Shown here one piece after another: positions 50,022 to 58,851 of a DNA stretch of 64,000 bases. The DNA comes from Deltaproteobacteria bacterium (lineage in GTDB: Bacteria; Desulfobacterota; Desulfobulbia; Desulfobulbales; Desulfurivibrionaceae): positions 1 through 64,000 of the forward strand of contig DUZW01000009.1 in the NCBI GenBank assembly GCA_013349295.1, read 5' to 3'. Made by a program: the position numbers and the translations under genes. Position 1 is the first letter of the stretch, and each line of letters opens with the position of its first letter. Under the pieces are notes generated by a model. That model did not search any database. It had not been told where the DNA came from and saw only the letters and a list, made by a program, of their open reading frames with translations.

Positions 50022-51299
50022 TTACATCTTGGCGCCGGAAGCAGCACCCTGCATCTTAACCTCTACCTTCTCGGTCAGACCCTGGTAGTACTCCTTCAGG
50101 ATAACGAGAACCTCGTCGCGGCCGAAATGCGGTACAATCTCGGCGCCCTCGGAAAGGGCCTTACGCAGCTTGGTACCGGAGAGGATAACGCGATCCTCCT
50201 TGGAGTGCGGGCAGGTACGCAGGGAAGCCATACCGTCGCACTTGTGGCAGTAGAAGGTCCAGTCGATCTTCAGCGGCTTACAGATCAGAGCCTTGCCTTC
50301 GGCCAGATTCTGAGGAATCTTGTCGAAGATGGTCTGAGCTTCGAACAAACCGTAGAAGTCGCCAACACCGGCATGGTCACGACCGATGATCATCTTGGTG
50401 ATGCCGTAGTTCTGACGGAAGGTTGCATGGAGCAGAGCCTCACGGGGACCGGCGTAACGCATATCCAAGGGGTAACCGGCCTGGATGACGTTGTCTTTTA
50501 CAAAATAGTGCTCAACCAGACAATCGATAGCCTTTACGCGAACCTCAGCGGGGATATCGCCTTTCTTCAGGTTGCCGATCAGAGAGTGGATCAGAACGCC
50601 GTCACAAACCTCGATGGCGATCTTGGCCAGGAACTCATGGGAACGATGCATGGGGTTACGCAGCTGCAGGGCAGCAACGTCGGACCAGCCGCGCTCTTCG
50701 AACATGGCGCGAACTTCAGCAGGGGTCAGGTAAACGCCCTTGTACTTGGCAGGATACTCGCCCTCGGAGAGAACCTTTACCGGACCAGCCAGGTTCACTT
50801 CCTTCTGAGCCATAACCATCTTGACGCCCGGATGATCTTCCATGGCGATCTTCCAGAACTTGTCGTCGGCAGACTCCTCGCCTTCGCCCTTGAAGACCTT
50901 CTCACACTCCCACTTCTTGTCAGCCTCGCTCATCTCGAACTTCTCGGTGATCTTCATGGTGGCGTAGATCTCGCCGTCAGCCTCAAGAGCAACCTCGTCG
51001 CCGACCTTGATCGCATCGGCATCGGCCTTGGAAACGTCCAGAGTGATGGGCAGGGGCCAGAAGGTGCCGTCAGCCATGGTAAAATTCTCAACAACGCCCT
51101 TCCAGTCAGCCTTGTTCATGAAGCCGTTCAGCGGAGAAAAACCGCCGATGCCCATCATGATCAAGTCGCCTTTTGCCCGAGCGCTGATCTTGATCTTCTT
51201 GAGGCCTTTGGCCTTTTCCTGCTCAGCGGTACGCTCGTTGCCGTGCAGCAAGCAGCATACCAGACCTTTTCCACCATGGGGAGCGACTAACTTAGACAT
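50022..51299 (-). CDS. sat: Sulfate adenylyltransferase (ATP sulfurylase)
   Basis: A 425-residue cytoplasmic enzyme that activates sulfate with ATP to adenosine phosphosulfate, the first step of sulfate reduction. The ATP site [11 protein letters not shown], the [12 protein letters not shown] motif and a zinc site [15 protein letters not shown] are present. AAGGAG precedes the ATG at 51299; the frame is open upstream but overlaps the promoter. Neither aprAB nor a pyrophosphatase gene is adjacent. Confidence 0.97.
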   Translation of the reverse strand: MSKLVAPHGGKGLVCCLLHGNERTAEQEKAKGLKKIKISARAKGDLIMMGIGGFSPLNGFMNKADWKGVVENFTMADGTFWPLPITLDVSKADADAIKVGDEVALEADGEIYATMKITEKFEMSEADKKWECEKVFKGEGEESADDKFWKIAMEDHPGVKMVMAQKEVNLAGPVKVLSEGEYPAKYKGVYLTPAEVRAMFEERGWSDVAALQLRNPMHRSHEFLAKIAIEVCDGVLIHSLIGNLKKGDIPAEVRVKAIDCLVEHYFVKDNVIQAGYPLDMRYAGPREALLHATFRQNYGITKMIIGRDHAGVGDFYGLFEAQTIFDKIPQNLAEGKALICKPLKIDWTFYCHKCDGMASLRTCPHSKEDRVILSGTKLRKALSEGAEIVPHFGRDEVLVILKEYYQGLTEKVEVKMQGAASGAKM

Positions 51300-51384
51300 G
51301 ATCAAGTCTCCTTTGTATAATGATAAAGATAATATTGAAAGAATGCACAATTGCACAATGAACACGGATTCAGTTTGACCGTCA

Positions 51385-51413
51385 GGTATACGGGAGGCCC
51401 AAATAATTGTCAA
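51385..51413 (-). promoter_or_regulatory. Promoter of sat
   Basis: On the minus strand TTGACA (51408-51413), a 17-bp spacer and TATACC (51385-51390). The leader is about 80 bases. In 51414-51636 there is a small hairpin, TGGACGC-ACCTATA-GCGTCCA near 51544-51564, and one at the flaG end; no gene. Confidence 0.65.
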
Positions 51414-51636
51414 GGAAAAATTCTTCGACCAAAAACAAAGGCGCCCTTCCGCCATGTTCCCGGCTTGGGGCGATTTTTCATTTTACGGGAAATATGACCA
51501 GGGGAAAAAAAGAGGAGAGAACAAACTGATTATTCACTGCAAATGGACGCACCTATAGCGTCCACTGCCGATCATTTTTTTTAGCACCGGCAGCACAGGG
51601 ACAACACACAAAAACACGCAGGACTCGAACTACGAG

Positions 51637-52041
51637 TTACGCCTGCTCGTCGAACAGCAGACCGGACAACTCTTGGAGTTTTGCCCGAAGCATCATAGCA
51701 TCTTCCGAGGGAAACTGTTTTATCAGCTTGCCGCTCTGCCGATCCGTAATCTGCACCACGACCTCATTGGGCTTTTCCTGAACCTTAAAATTCAGTCTGG
51801 TATTGCCCAGGGAATCGAGGCGCCGCTGCATCTCCTCCACCGCCTTGGCAACCTCCTTGGCGTCGGCAGGCTTTGGTTGCGATTTGGCATGCAGCTCTTT
51901 TTCTCCCAAACCAGACCGGGACGACTCACTGCCCTTGGCCACCGGAGAGACTTGGGGTTTCACCTTGTCCTCCCGTTCCACGGCCGCAGGTGTTACCGTC
52001 ACGCCAACTCCCTTGATTTCGGTGTTTACGCTGGCATCCAT
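51637..52041 (-). CDS. flaG: FlaG-family flagellar protein
   Basis: A 134-residue protein. The first 60 residues are polar and low in complexity; residues about 65-130 are the FlaG domain (VEEMQRRLDSLGNTRLNFKV, VQITDRQSGKLIKQFPSED). FlaG proteins influence filament length and lie beside fliD and fliS. It is the last gene of the minus-strand flagellar run. Confidence 0.88.
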   Translation of the reverse strand: MDASVNTEIKGVGVTVTPAAVEREDKVKPQVSPVAKGSESSRSGLGEKELHAKSQPKPADAKEVAKAVEEMQRRLDSLGNTRLNFKVQEKPNEVVVQITDRQSGKLIKQFPSEDAMMLRAKLQELSGLLFDEQA

Positions 52042-52076
52042 GACATCATACCTCCACTATTTTATTCCGCCTTCCC

Positions 52077-52505
52077 CTATGTTCTACTGCTGAGATATCT
52101 GGGCCGGGGAACCAGGCCCTTTTTCATATTATACCCCAGCAATGCCTCTTTCCCCTTACGCATTGCCAGGAGCTGTTCCTGCACTTGCAACTGCTGCCTT
52201 GCGATAAGCTCTTGCAGCACAATCTCCTCGGCCAACAGCTGCTGAATAATTTTCCGGGCAACGGCTATGCACCCTGTAGTCTCTTGCCCGCAAGCGGCTA
52301 GTTTCTCAAGAATCCTGGCAATCCCTCTGAAGGCCCGCTCCCTGTTCTGCCGCCAGGAAAAAAGGTCCTTACAGTTTCCAGCAAGAAGCGCCGCCTGCTG
52401 CGCCTGCTGCATGGCGGCAAACTCGGTCGCCGCCCGGCGAAAATCCTCGGACAGAGTGCTGGCGGATAAATCGCCCATTACTTCGCTCGAAACCGAGTTC
52501 TTCAT
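52077..52505 (-). CDS. FliT-like flagellar export chaperone candidate
   Basis: A 142-residue all-helical protein (for example FRRAATEFAAMQQAQQAALL and EEIVLQELIARQQLQVQEQL) ending GYNMKKGLVPRPRYLSSRT. The size, helical content and place between fliS and flaG suit the FliT/FlgN chaperone class, which guards FliD or hook-filament proteins before export. Sequence similarity in this class is weak, so the call rests mainly on context. Confidence 0.6.
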   Translation of the reverse strand: MKNSVSSEVMGDLSASTLSEDFRRAATEFAAMQQAQQAALLAGNCKDLFSWRQNRERAFRGIARILEKLAACGQETTGCIAVARKIIQQLLAEEIVLQELIARQQLQVQEQLLAMRKGKEALLGYNMKKGLVPRPRYLSSRT

Positions 52506-52532
52506 CTCGCTCCCCCTTCTGCCGCTTGCCTA

Positions 52533-53078
52533 CTAGATGGAAACAGAGAGTCCACCCATGGCTACCTGAGGCTGATGCACCTCATAATCTGTCCGTTTGT
52601 TCCCCCTTGGAGCAATGACCGGACTCGCCGGCGGAGCCGCCGTCACAGCACCATCCTCGCTGCTGACCCCTGATTTTTTAACGGATTCCAACTCCACGCC
52701 CGACTCCCGCATGGCGGTCTCCTCCCAAATCGTCTTGAGTCGCTCCAAGTAGGTCCGCGCCAGACGCAAAACCTTCACATCCTCGGACACCGAAACCCTG
52801 GGGAGTTCCACCAGAATGGCCCCATACAGACCCCGCAAAAATTGGGCGGACTCGGAATTATCCTCGGACTTGATTGAGGCCTGCAGTTCGGTGATGATCG
52901 CAATGGCTTTGCCCAGATTCTCCCCGCGTTTCTTGGAGGTATGTTCGCGGATTCCTTCCTCGGCCAGTTCGAGATGAAGCAAAACCCTTTCGTACAACAT
53001 ATGAATCAGCTTCACGGGCTGAATTTCCGCCTGCTTTTCCGTTGTCCGATAGGCATCCAGCACTTTTTGCCCTACCAT
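52533..53078 (-). CDS. fliS: Flagellin export chaperone FliS
   Basis: A 181-residue protein. Residues 1-120 are the FliS four-helix bundle (GQKVLDAYRTTEKQAEIQPV, LIHMLYERVLLHLELAEEGI, NLGKAIAIITELQASI, AQFLRGLYGAI). It binds the C-terminus of flagellin in the cytoplasm. A variable tail of about 50 residues rich in Pro, Ala and Ser is longer than in typical FliS. GGAGG precedes the ATG at 53078. Confidence 0.92.
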   Translation of the reverse strand: MVGQKVLDAYRTTEKQAEIQPVKLIHMLYERVLLHLELAEEGIREHTSKKRGENLGKAIAIITELQASIKSEDNSESAQFLRGLYGAILVELPRVSVSEDVKVLRLARTYLERLKTIWEETAMRESGVELESVKKSGVSSEDGAVTAAPPASPVIAPRGNKRTDYEVHQPQVAMGGLSVSI

Positions 53079-53130
53079 GTGCACATCCTCCTCATCAGGT
53101 TGAAATTGTTGCAAACCGCCAATCTTCTCA

Positions 53131-54513
53131 CTATTTGTTCGAACTGCCGGACAACATGTTGCTCAGGCTGTCGAACTGGCCCGTCAAATAATTACCCATA
53201 GACTTCATCTGACTCATGTATCGATCCAGCTCAACAAACTGCTTGGTCAAGATTTCATATCTCTTATCAAGCCGCTGAGTCTGCGCCTCGATACTCAGAT
53301 TCAAATCATCAATTCTGGTCTGAGCCCCTGTTTTTTCCGCGGCGATCTGTCCGGAGCCGCCGGTTGCCTCCCGGAGATAATCGTTGACCGTATCGGCAAA
53401 GCCACTGATCCCCTTCTCCTGATCACCTGTAAAAAAAGCGGAAATACTGTCAGGCGTGGCTGCAATAGCCGCTGACAACACATCCTGATTAATAGAGATG
53501 GTGCCGTCGCGGTTGAACTCAAGGCCAAGATCGAAAAACGTGGTCACTTTCTTTGCACTATCCGCGTCAACACTCTTGGTCATCAGATTCTGCAGGGCAT
53601 AGGGCAAATCGCGCAGGGTAGTTCTCGCCAGGATACCAAAGCTGCCCTTTTCCGAATCATATTTCGTGTTGTTGGAAATCTCCTGAACCACATCGTTATA
53701 GGCGGTTACAAAACTGGTGATCTTCTCAGCCAGGCCGCTGTTATCCGAGGCCACCGCAATAGAAACATCCCCAATTTTCTGGAAATTCAAGGTCACCCCA
53801 GGCATGACATCATCTACAGTGTTAGAGCCCCGGTAATAGGTAACATTGTCAACAACCAATTTTGCATCAAGCGCTTCGGCATTGGCCTCTTGCCGTTGCA
53901 TGGCCATGAGATCCGGAATCTCAGCGATGGAAATACTATTGGTGCTCCCAGGTGCATCAGCCTGCAACATCAACTGATAGCGTTCGCTTCCGCTGCCGGT
54001 ATCGATCACCTTCGCGGTCACCCCGGCATTGTTCTGATCGCTATTGATGAGGTCCGCAAGATCACTTAATTTCGTATCAGCCGGCACCGTAACTGATACT
54101 TCTGCCCCCCCCAGAGAATAGCGAAAAAGCCCTTCCACGGTATTGACCAGGCTGTCTTTTTCGGACATCCCACTGGCGAGCCAAGCACTTTTTGAAGCAA
54201 GGCGCTCAACGGAAACAGAACCACTCTGCTCAGCTGTCCCAGAGATGACCGTGGCCGTCGCCACCGATTCATCAGAGCTGGTCACGGTCCGGTTGAAATA
54301 GGTGGAAGAAAGAGAAAGATCCAGAGCCGCGCTCTTCATGGTCAACAACAAGTTGTTGACCACGGTAAACTCGTTGAGCTGAACCCCAAGCGCGGTTACC
54401 TCGTTTTCCTTGCGAGTAATAAGCTCCTTATCCACAGCCTTGAGCTGATCAAGAATGCTCTGCAGCTCAAGACCGGAACCGACGCCCAGCGTTGAAATTG
54501 TGCCTGTTGCCAT
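53131..54513 (-). CDS. fliD: Flagellar filament cap protein FliD
   Basis: A 460-residue cap protein. The FliD N-terminal domain (ISTLGVGSGLELQSILDQLK, EVTALGVQLNEF) and C-terminal domain (GILARTTLRDLPYAL ... DDLNLSIEAQTQRLDKRYEI ... QFVELDRYMSQMKSMGNYL) are both complete. It sits at the filament tip and helps flagellin fold. AAAGGA precedes the ATG. It is followed by fliS with a 52-bp gap and has its own sigma-28-like promoter. Confidence 0.95.
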   Translation of the reverse strand: MATGTISTLGVGSGLELQSILDQLKAVDKELITRKENEVTALGVQLNEFTVVNNLLLTMKSAALDLSLSSTYFNRTVTSSDESVATATVISGTAEQSGSVSVERLASKSAWLASGMSEKDSLVNTVEGLFRYSLGGAEVSVTVPADTKLSDLADLINSDQNNAGVTAKVIDTGSGSERYQLMLQADAPGSTNSISIAEIPDLMAMQRQEANAEALDAKLVVDNVTYYRGSNTVDDVMPGVTLNFQKIGDVSIAVASDNSGLAEKITSFVTAYNDVVQEISNNTKYDSEKGSFGILARTTLRDLPYALQNLMTKSVDADSAKKVTTFFDLGLEFNRDGTISINQDVLSAAIAATPDSISAFFTGDQEKGISGFADTVNDYLREATGGSGQIAAEKTGAQTRIDDLNLSIEAQTQRLDKRYEILTKQFVELDRYMSQMKSMGNYLTGQFDSLSNMLSGSSNK

Positions 54514-54574
54514 GGGAGAATCCTTTTAATGCCTTATTGCCTGCAGGCGAATTGAACTTCCTCACCCATTATTC

Positions 54575-54602
54575 ATATCGGCATCCCCAATTGCGTTCTT
54601 GA
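54575..54602 (-). promoter_or_regulatory. Sigma-28-like promoter candidate for fliD
   Basis: On the minus strand TCAA (54599-54602), 16 bp, then GCCGATAT (54575-54582). The consensus is TAAA-N15-GCCGATAA, so spacing is one base long. It lies after the fliC terminator and about 60 bases before fliD. Confidence 0.5.
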
Positions 54603-54612
54603 ATATTTTCAC

Positions 54613-54647
54613 AAAAAAAGAGGCGACAGCTGTTTCCAGCCACCGCC
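54613..54647 (-). terminator. Terminator after fliC
   Basis: On the minus strand an 11-bp stem (GGCGGTGGCTG / CAGCTGTCGCC, with three G-U pairs) with a GAAA tetraloop is followed by a run of T. It separates fliC from fliD. Confidence 0.8.
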
Positions 54648-54744
54648 CCTGTTGAGGTTTATGCCTTGCTCCGAGATCGGTCCGGGATGTCCGGCCCCTG
54701 TTGTGTTTCCCTTGAGCCTTTCACCTCGGACCTTTCAGCTCACC

Positions 54745-57700
54745 TTACCCCTGCAGCAAGCTCAAAACGTTCTTCGAGCTGGCATTGGCCTGGGCCATGG
54801 CAAAGGAGCTTGCCTGGTTCAGGATCTGCATCTTGGAGAAGTTTGCAGCCTCCTCGGCAAAGTCAACGTCACGGATGCTGGACTCAGCAGAAGCGATGTT
54901 AACCTTGGTGGCACTCAGGTTGGAAATGGTGGAGGTCAACTGATTCTGTACGGAACCAAGATCAGACCGCACCTTATCCAAGCCCTTCAAGGCCGCATCG
55001 GCCACCGAGATGGCGACTTGAGCGCCTTCCTGGGTCAGAACGCTGATACTTGACAGGGTATTCCGCGAGGACTCACCGAGGGAAGTGGCAGAAAAAGTAC
55101 CACTGTCCGCATTGGAACCCAGGATGCTGCCGGCCTTGAGGACGGAACCACCCTGCAAGGTCATATCCGCGCCCAGGACCACATCGGCACCGGTAACCAC
55201 GTCGTTGCTCAGTACGGTGCCGGCGGCATAAGAAGTGCCGTCATCACCGGTAACGCTGGTGGTGAGATAGGTGCCCTTGGTAAGGGTACTGCCTGCGGCA
55301 ATGGTCGACCCCTTGACCACGTTCATTTCGGTGCCAGTGGCTACGGTTTCGTCGTTTTCCAGGGTGATGGAACCGCCAAAACTGGAACCGTTGGTGAGTA
55401 CCGAGTTGTCGGCAATTACCGAGCCGGAGGCCACAGTGAAGTCCCCACCGGTAACATTGATGTCGGTGGCCAGGGTTACGCTGCCGCCCACGGTGGAGCC
55501 GGCATTGATGGCCAGGCTGGCGCCACCGACCAAGGTGGAGCCGGACTTAATGGTACCATCGCTGCCCATGGTCATATCGCTCAGGGTAGTCACCTCAGCG
55601 CCGACACTGGAACCGGCCTTAAGAATACTGCCGGTGAGGAATTTGGAACCGGTCTGCAAGGTCATCGCCTGGGTGAGCAACATATCGTTGGTGGAGGTGA
55701 TCTCGGCACCAACATCGCTGCCAGCCTTGAGCACCGACGTCGCTGTAATCTTGGAGCCTTCCAGCAAGGTCATGTCCTGGGTCAGGGTTGTAACTCCCTT
55801 GGTAGTAATCTCCGCAGACACATATGAATTTGCTTTCAGGATGCTGTCTGCCGTCAATTTGGAGCCAGCATTCATGGTCATGTTATCGGTCGTAACCACC
55901 AAGGCATTTGTGGTAATGTTCGCCCCCAGATACGACTTTGCAGTAAGCGACGATAAAGTTGCCAGTTTCGACCCTGCAAGCAGGGTCATATCGTTACCAG
56001 CCGCCATTGCTCCCGAGAAATTCGCCCCGAGCTGCGAGCCAGCGGCCAAGGTGCTTGCCGCCGCCAGCTTAGACCCGGTCTTCAAAGTCATGTCGTTTGT
56101 TATGGCCAGAATATTGCCTGAGATAGCCGCGTCCACATAGGAGCCGGCAGTTAAAGTACTACCGCTGGAAATACGCGAACTTCCCTTGAGAGTCATGTCA
56201 TTTGACAGAGTTATTGCACCAGTTGCACCTGAGCGAGTTGTGAAATTTCCGCCAACGGAAGAGCCGATGGCGAAAGTATTGGTGCCTGAATCAGCTGCAG
56301 TCCCGAAACTAGATCCAGCGACCGCTGTGATCGAGCCATTGGTCAAGGTAACACCACCGGAGACTATCAGATCTGCGGTCAAAATTCCGCTCTGACCGTC
56401 GAACGCATTGGTGCCGAGATTGGTCCCTGCCTTCAGCACCGTACCACTGGCCAGGATACTACCCTGAGTAAGGACGCTGTCTGCCGTTGTAGTAACAATC
56501 CCCGAAATGCTTACGGCTTGCCCTCCAAGCACGGTACCGGCGCCGATAGTCGCACCTGAGTCCAAAACACTGCCCGCCTTCAGCAAGCTCTCCTGGACGG
56601 TTGAAGCGGTAAGACCACTGACGGTAACCGTTCCACCCATTACCGTATTTTTGGCAATGATACTGCCGGAATTGATCACAGATCCAGCCTTAAGAGTGCT
56701 GTCCGTGGTGGTGCTCACTGTGGTGGCGTCGGTAGAAGCCACCGCCCCCCCGAGAACGGTCCCAGCGGCAATGGACGAACCGGCAGTAAGGGTTGAACCG
56801 GCCTTGAGGAGACTGTCGCCGACGGTGGCGGTGGTCGTCCCATTTTGTACAAATGTCGCCCCTAAAACTGTGCCCGCAGCGAGGACAGACGAGGCGTTCA
56901 CCGAAGAACCGACCGTAACCAGGCTCTCGGCGGTAGTGTTGGCAGTAGTGGCATTCAAGGTGACCGTGCCGCCCAGCACCGTATTGGCGGCGATGGTTGA
57001 AAGCGTGGCCAGAGTAGAGGTATCCTTGATCAGACTGCTGCCCACGGTGCTAACGGTGGTAGTCTTGACGGTAGTCGAGGCACCAAGTACGGTATTGGCC
57101 GCCAGAACAGTATCTGCCTTCAGGATACTGCCGGTGGCGACAGTACTGGCGCTGGTGGTTATGGCGGTGGTGCCGATGGTCACATCGCCGGTGAGATCGG
57201 AGCCGGCCGCCAGTTTACTGTTGGTTACAATCTTGGAGCCGGCGGTCAGGGTTGAATCCTGGGTGGTGATGATCGAGGCATTGGTGAAATTGGCTCCGGT
57301 CAACGCATCATTGGTAGTCCAGCCGGCGGCCAGGGTAGAATCCTGGGCCAGCGTCGATCCCGTCTTAAGAATAGATACAGCCGTTGTCGGCGCAGTGTCA
57401 CCTTTCACCTCCAGATTACTGGTAAGCGAGATGGCCGCACCGCCGCCGATGTCGCGAACCAACACGTCCGAGGAACCCTCCTGATTGAGCATAATCTTGC
57501 CCAGGGTGGAAAGGTCGCCCCCACCAAGAACATTCTGAGTAGCAGCATCACCGGTCACCTTGATTGCCCTGCCATCGGTGGATGTAAGGGTAAGATAGCC
57601 CCTGGTGTCAGTGCTTGCCACCACCCCGTGCTGGGTGGTTTTCTTGTTGATCGTACTGACCAGCGCTGCATTGCTGTCATTCTGCTTAACATTGAACGAC

Positions 57701-58485
57701 CCGATTGACACACCATTGATCGCAAAATCGGCACTGGTGGTGCCTGCGCTGATCGCCCCGGCAGAAGTAGACGAAACAATCGCCTTCGCGGTAATCCCGA
57801 GATCGCTACTCAACTGATTGATCTTATCGGCCAGCCCTCCGAGGCTGTTTTCACGGGTGTTATCATAGGCAATGTCGGTCGCCGATATCACAAAATCCTT
57901 ATTCTGAAGACCACTATAAAGACTGATCTCGACGGTCCCTTCACTGGACACGTTCATGAAGGAAGAAGTAAGATGTCCAATCTTGGCGGACTCCGCCGAA
58001 TCGATGGAGATATTGACCGTTTCCCCTGCATAGGCGCCAATCTGAAATGCCTTATTGGTAAAAGCGCCCGAAAGCAGTTTCTGACCGTTGAAGGCGGTGG
58101 TTTTGGCAATCGAATCCAGTTCTTCGAGCAGCTTGTTGATGTCGGACTGGATCGCCTTCCGCGTATCAGTGGTCTGACCATCTTGGGCAGCCTGGATCGA
58201 CTTCGTCTTAATGGTGTTGACGATATTGATCGATTCCTCCAAGGCGCCGTCAGCAGTCTGAACCATCGAAATACCATCGCCTGCATTCCGTATACCTTGA
58301 CCGAGGCCGAGGGACTGGGAACGTAGAGCATCTGCAATCGACATACCGGCTGCGTCATCGGCAGCCTTGTTGATCCGCAGACCGGATGAGAGTTTTTCGA
58401 GAGAGGCTGACAGACCACTATCATTCTTGATCATGTTCTTATGAGCCGTCATTGCCGCAATGTTGGTGTTAATTCTTAATGCCAT
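54745..58485 (-). CDS. fliC: Giant flagellin
   Basis: A 1,246-residue filament protein, two to three times the usual length. D0/D1 are intact: MALRINTNIAAMTAHKNMIK, SLEKLSSGLRINKAADDAAG at the start, and SAESSIRDVDFAEEAANFSK, SFAMAQANASSKNVLSLLQG at the end. Residues about 190-360 include a flagellin_IN-like part. Residues about 360-1130 are degenerate repeats of the type GSxLxAGSxLxxGTxLGG, poor in charge and free of Cys, likely a beta-rich surface domain. GGAGG precedes the ATG at 58485; the promoter is sigma-28 type. It is probably glycosylated, given the Maf gene upstream. Confidence 0.95.
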   Translation of the reverse strand: MALRINTNIAAMTAHKNMIKNDSGLSASLEKLSSGLRINKAADDAAGMSIADALRSQSLGLGQGIRNAGDGISMVQTADGALEESINIVNTIKTKSIQAAQDGQTTDTRKAIQSDINKLLEELDSIAKTTAFNGQKLLSGAFTNKAFQIGAYAGETVNISIDSAESAKIGHLTSSFMNVSSEGTVEISLYSGLQNKDFVISATDIAYDNTRENSLGGLADKINQLSSDLGITAKAIVSSTSAGAISAGTTSADFAINGVSIGSFNVKQNDSNAALVSTINKKTTQHGVVASTDTRGYLTLTSTDGRAIKVTGDAATQNVLGGGDLSTLGKIMLNQEGSSDVLVRDIGGGAAISLTSNLEVKGDTAPTTAVSILKTGSTLAQDSTLAAGWTTNDALTGANFTNASIITTQDSTLTAGSKIVTNSKLAAGSDLTGDVTIGTTAITTSASTVATGSILKADTVLAANTVLGASTTVKTTTVSTVGSSLIKDTSTLATLSTIAANTVLGGTVTLNATTANTTAESLVTVGSSVNASSVLAAGTVLGATFVQNGTTTATVGDSLLKAGSTLTAGSSIAAGTVLGGAVASTDATTVSTTTDSTLKAGSVINSGSIIAKNTVMGGTVTVSGLTASTVQESLLKAGSVLDSGATIGAGTVLGGQAVSISGIVTTTADSVLTQGSILASGTVLKAGTNLGTNAFDGQSGILTADLIVSGGVTLTNGSITAVAGSSFGTAADSGTNTFAIGSSVGGNFTTRSGATGAITLSNDMTLKGSSRISSGSTLTAGSYVDAAISGNILAITNDMTLKTGSKLAAASTLAAGSQLGANFSGAMAAGNDMTLLAGSKLATLSSLTAKSYLGANITTNALVVTTDNMTMNAGSKLTADSILKANSYVSAEITTKGVTTLTQDMTLLEGSKITATSVLKAGSDVGAEITSTNDMLLTQAMTLQTGSKFLTGSILKAGSSVGAEVTTLSDMTMGSDGTIKSGSTLVGGASLAINAGSTVGGSVTLATDINVTGGDFTVASGSVIADNSVLTNGSSFGGSITLENDETVATGTEMNVVKGSTIAAGSTLTKGTYLTTSVTGDDGTSYAAGTVLSNDVVTGADVVLGADMTLQGGSVLKAGSILGSNADSGTFSATSLGESSRNTLSSISVLTQEGAQVAISVADAALKGLDKVRSDLGSVQNQLTSTISNLSATKVNIASAESSIRDVDFAEEAANFSKMQILNQASSFAMAQANASSKNVLSLLQG
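55100..57400 (-). repeat. Degenerate repeats within the flagellin gene
   Basis: Roughly 770 residues made of units of about 30-37 residues. Two sub-types follow each other: an N-terminal one with TVLGG-x-VT and SLLKAGSxL phrases, and a C-terminal one with NDMTLxxGSKLxAxSxLxAG phrases. Units differ at most positions, so the array is old. Boundaries are approximate. Confidence 0.85.
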
Positions 58486-58702
58486 GGTATTTTCCTCCAT
58501 CCATGTTTTGGTGTTTAGGGAAATCCTTTTCCCTGCTGAAATTACTCGTTTCGAACTGCATTAACCCTTTTGCTATCCATCCCGAAGTGTAACCTTAGAT
58601 ATTTCTTTTACAACCCAGCGGTCACCTCCTTTGGGGAGCCAGCCCCCTTCAAGAGTTAGACACATTTGCCCCACAGAGCAGAGTTATCCTATTTCAATCT
58701 AC
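58486..58702 (-). other. fliC leader
   Basis: The leader of about 210 bases contains, on the minus strand, a GGGG-CTGGCT-CCCC hairpin followed by AAAGGAGGTGACC, a near-perfect anti-16S sequence about 150 bases before the real start. A 6-codon frame GTG ACC GCT GGG TTG TAA overlaps it. This may be a leader-peptide or decoy ribosome site. Confidence 0.4.
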
Positions 58703-58729
58703 CTATCGGCCAGACTTAACAGTACTTGA
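58703..58729 (-). promoter_or_regulatory. Sigma-28 (FliA) promoter of fliC
   Basis: On the minus strand TCAAGTAC (58722-58729), 11 bp, then GCCGATAG (58703-58710). This matches the FliA consensus TAAAGTTT-N11-GCCGATAA closely. Confidence 0.82.
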
Positions 58730-58776
58730 ATGTTTTTTGATTTTGTTTTGGTATTACTTACAGGTCTCCTCCCGAC

Positions 58777-58815
58777 AAAAAAAGGTCCTCTCCGGAACTA
58801 AGTTCCGAAGAGGAC
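58777..58815 (-). terminator. Terminator after the Maf-family gene
   Basis: On the minus strand GGTCCTCTTCGGAAC and GTTCCGGAGAGGACC pair with one mismatch and are followed by TTTTTTT. It closes the glycosylation gene before the fliC promoter. Confidence 0.9.
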
Positions 58816-58851
58816 CCGTGGGCAGAAGAAGATCCGAGAAAGATTCCCTAG

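Noticed and set aside
54745..58485. CRISPR-like regular repeats in the flagellin gene
   Set aside because: The repeats are coding, degenerate and of unequal length, with no identical repeat/unique spacer pattern; no cas genes are present.
58620..58640. 16S rRNA 3' end fragment (TCACCTCCTTT on the plus strand)
   Set aside because: Only about 11 bases match and no other rRNA sequence surrounds them; it reads better as a ribosome site on the minus strand.
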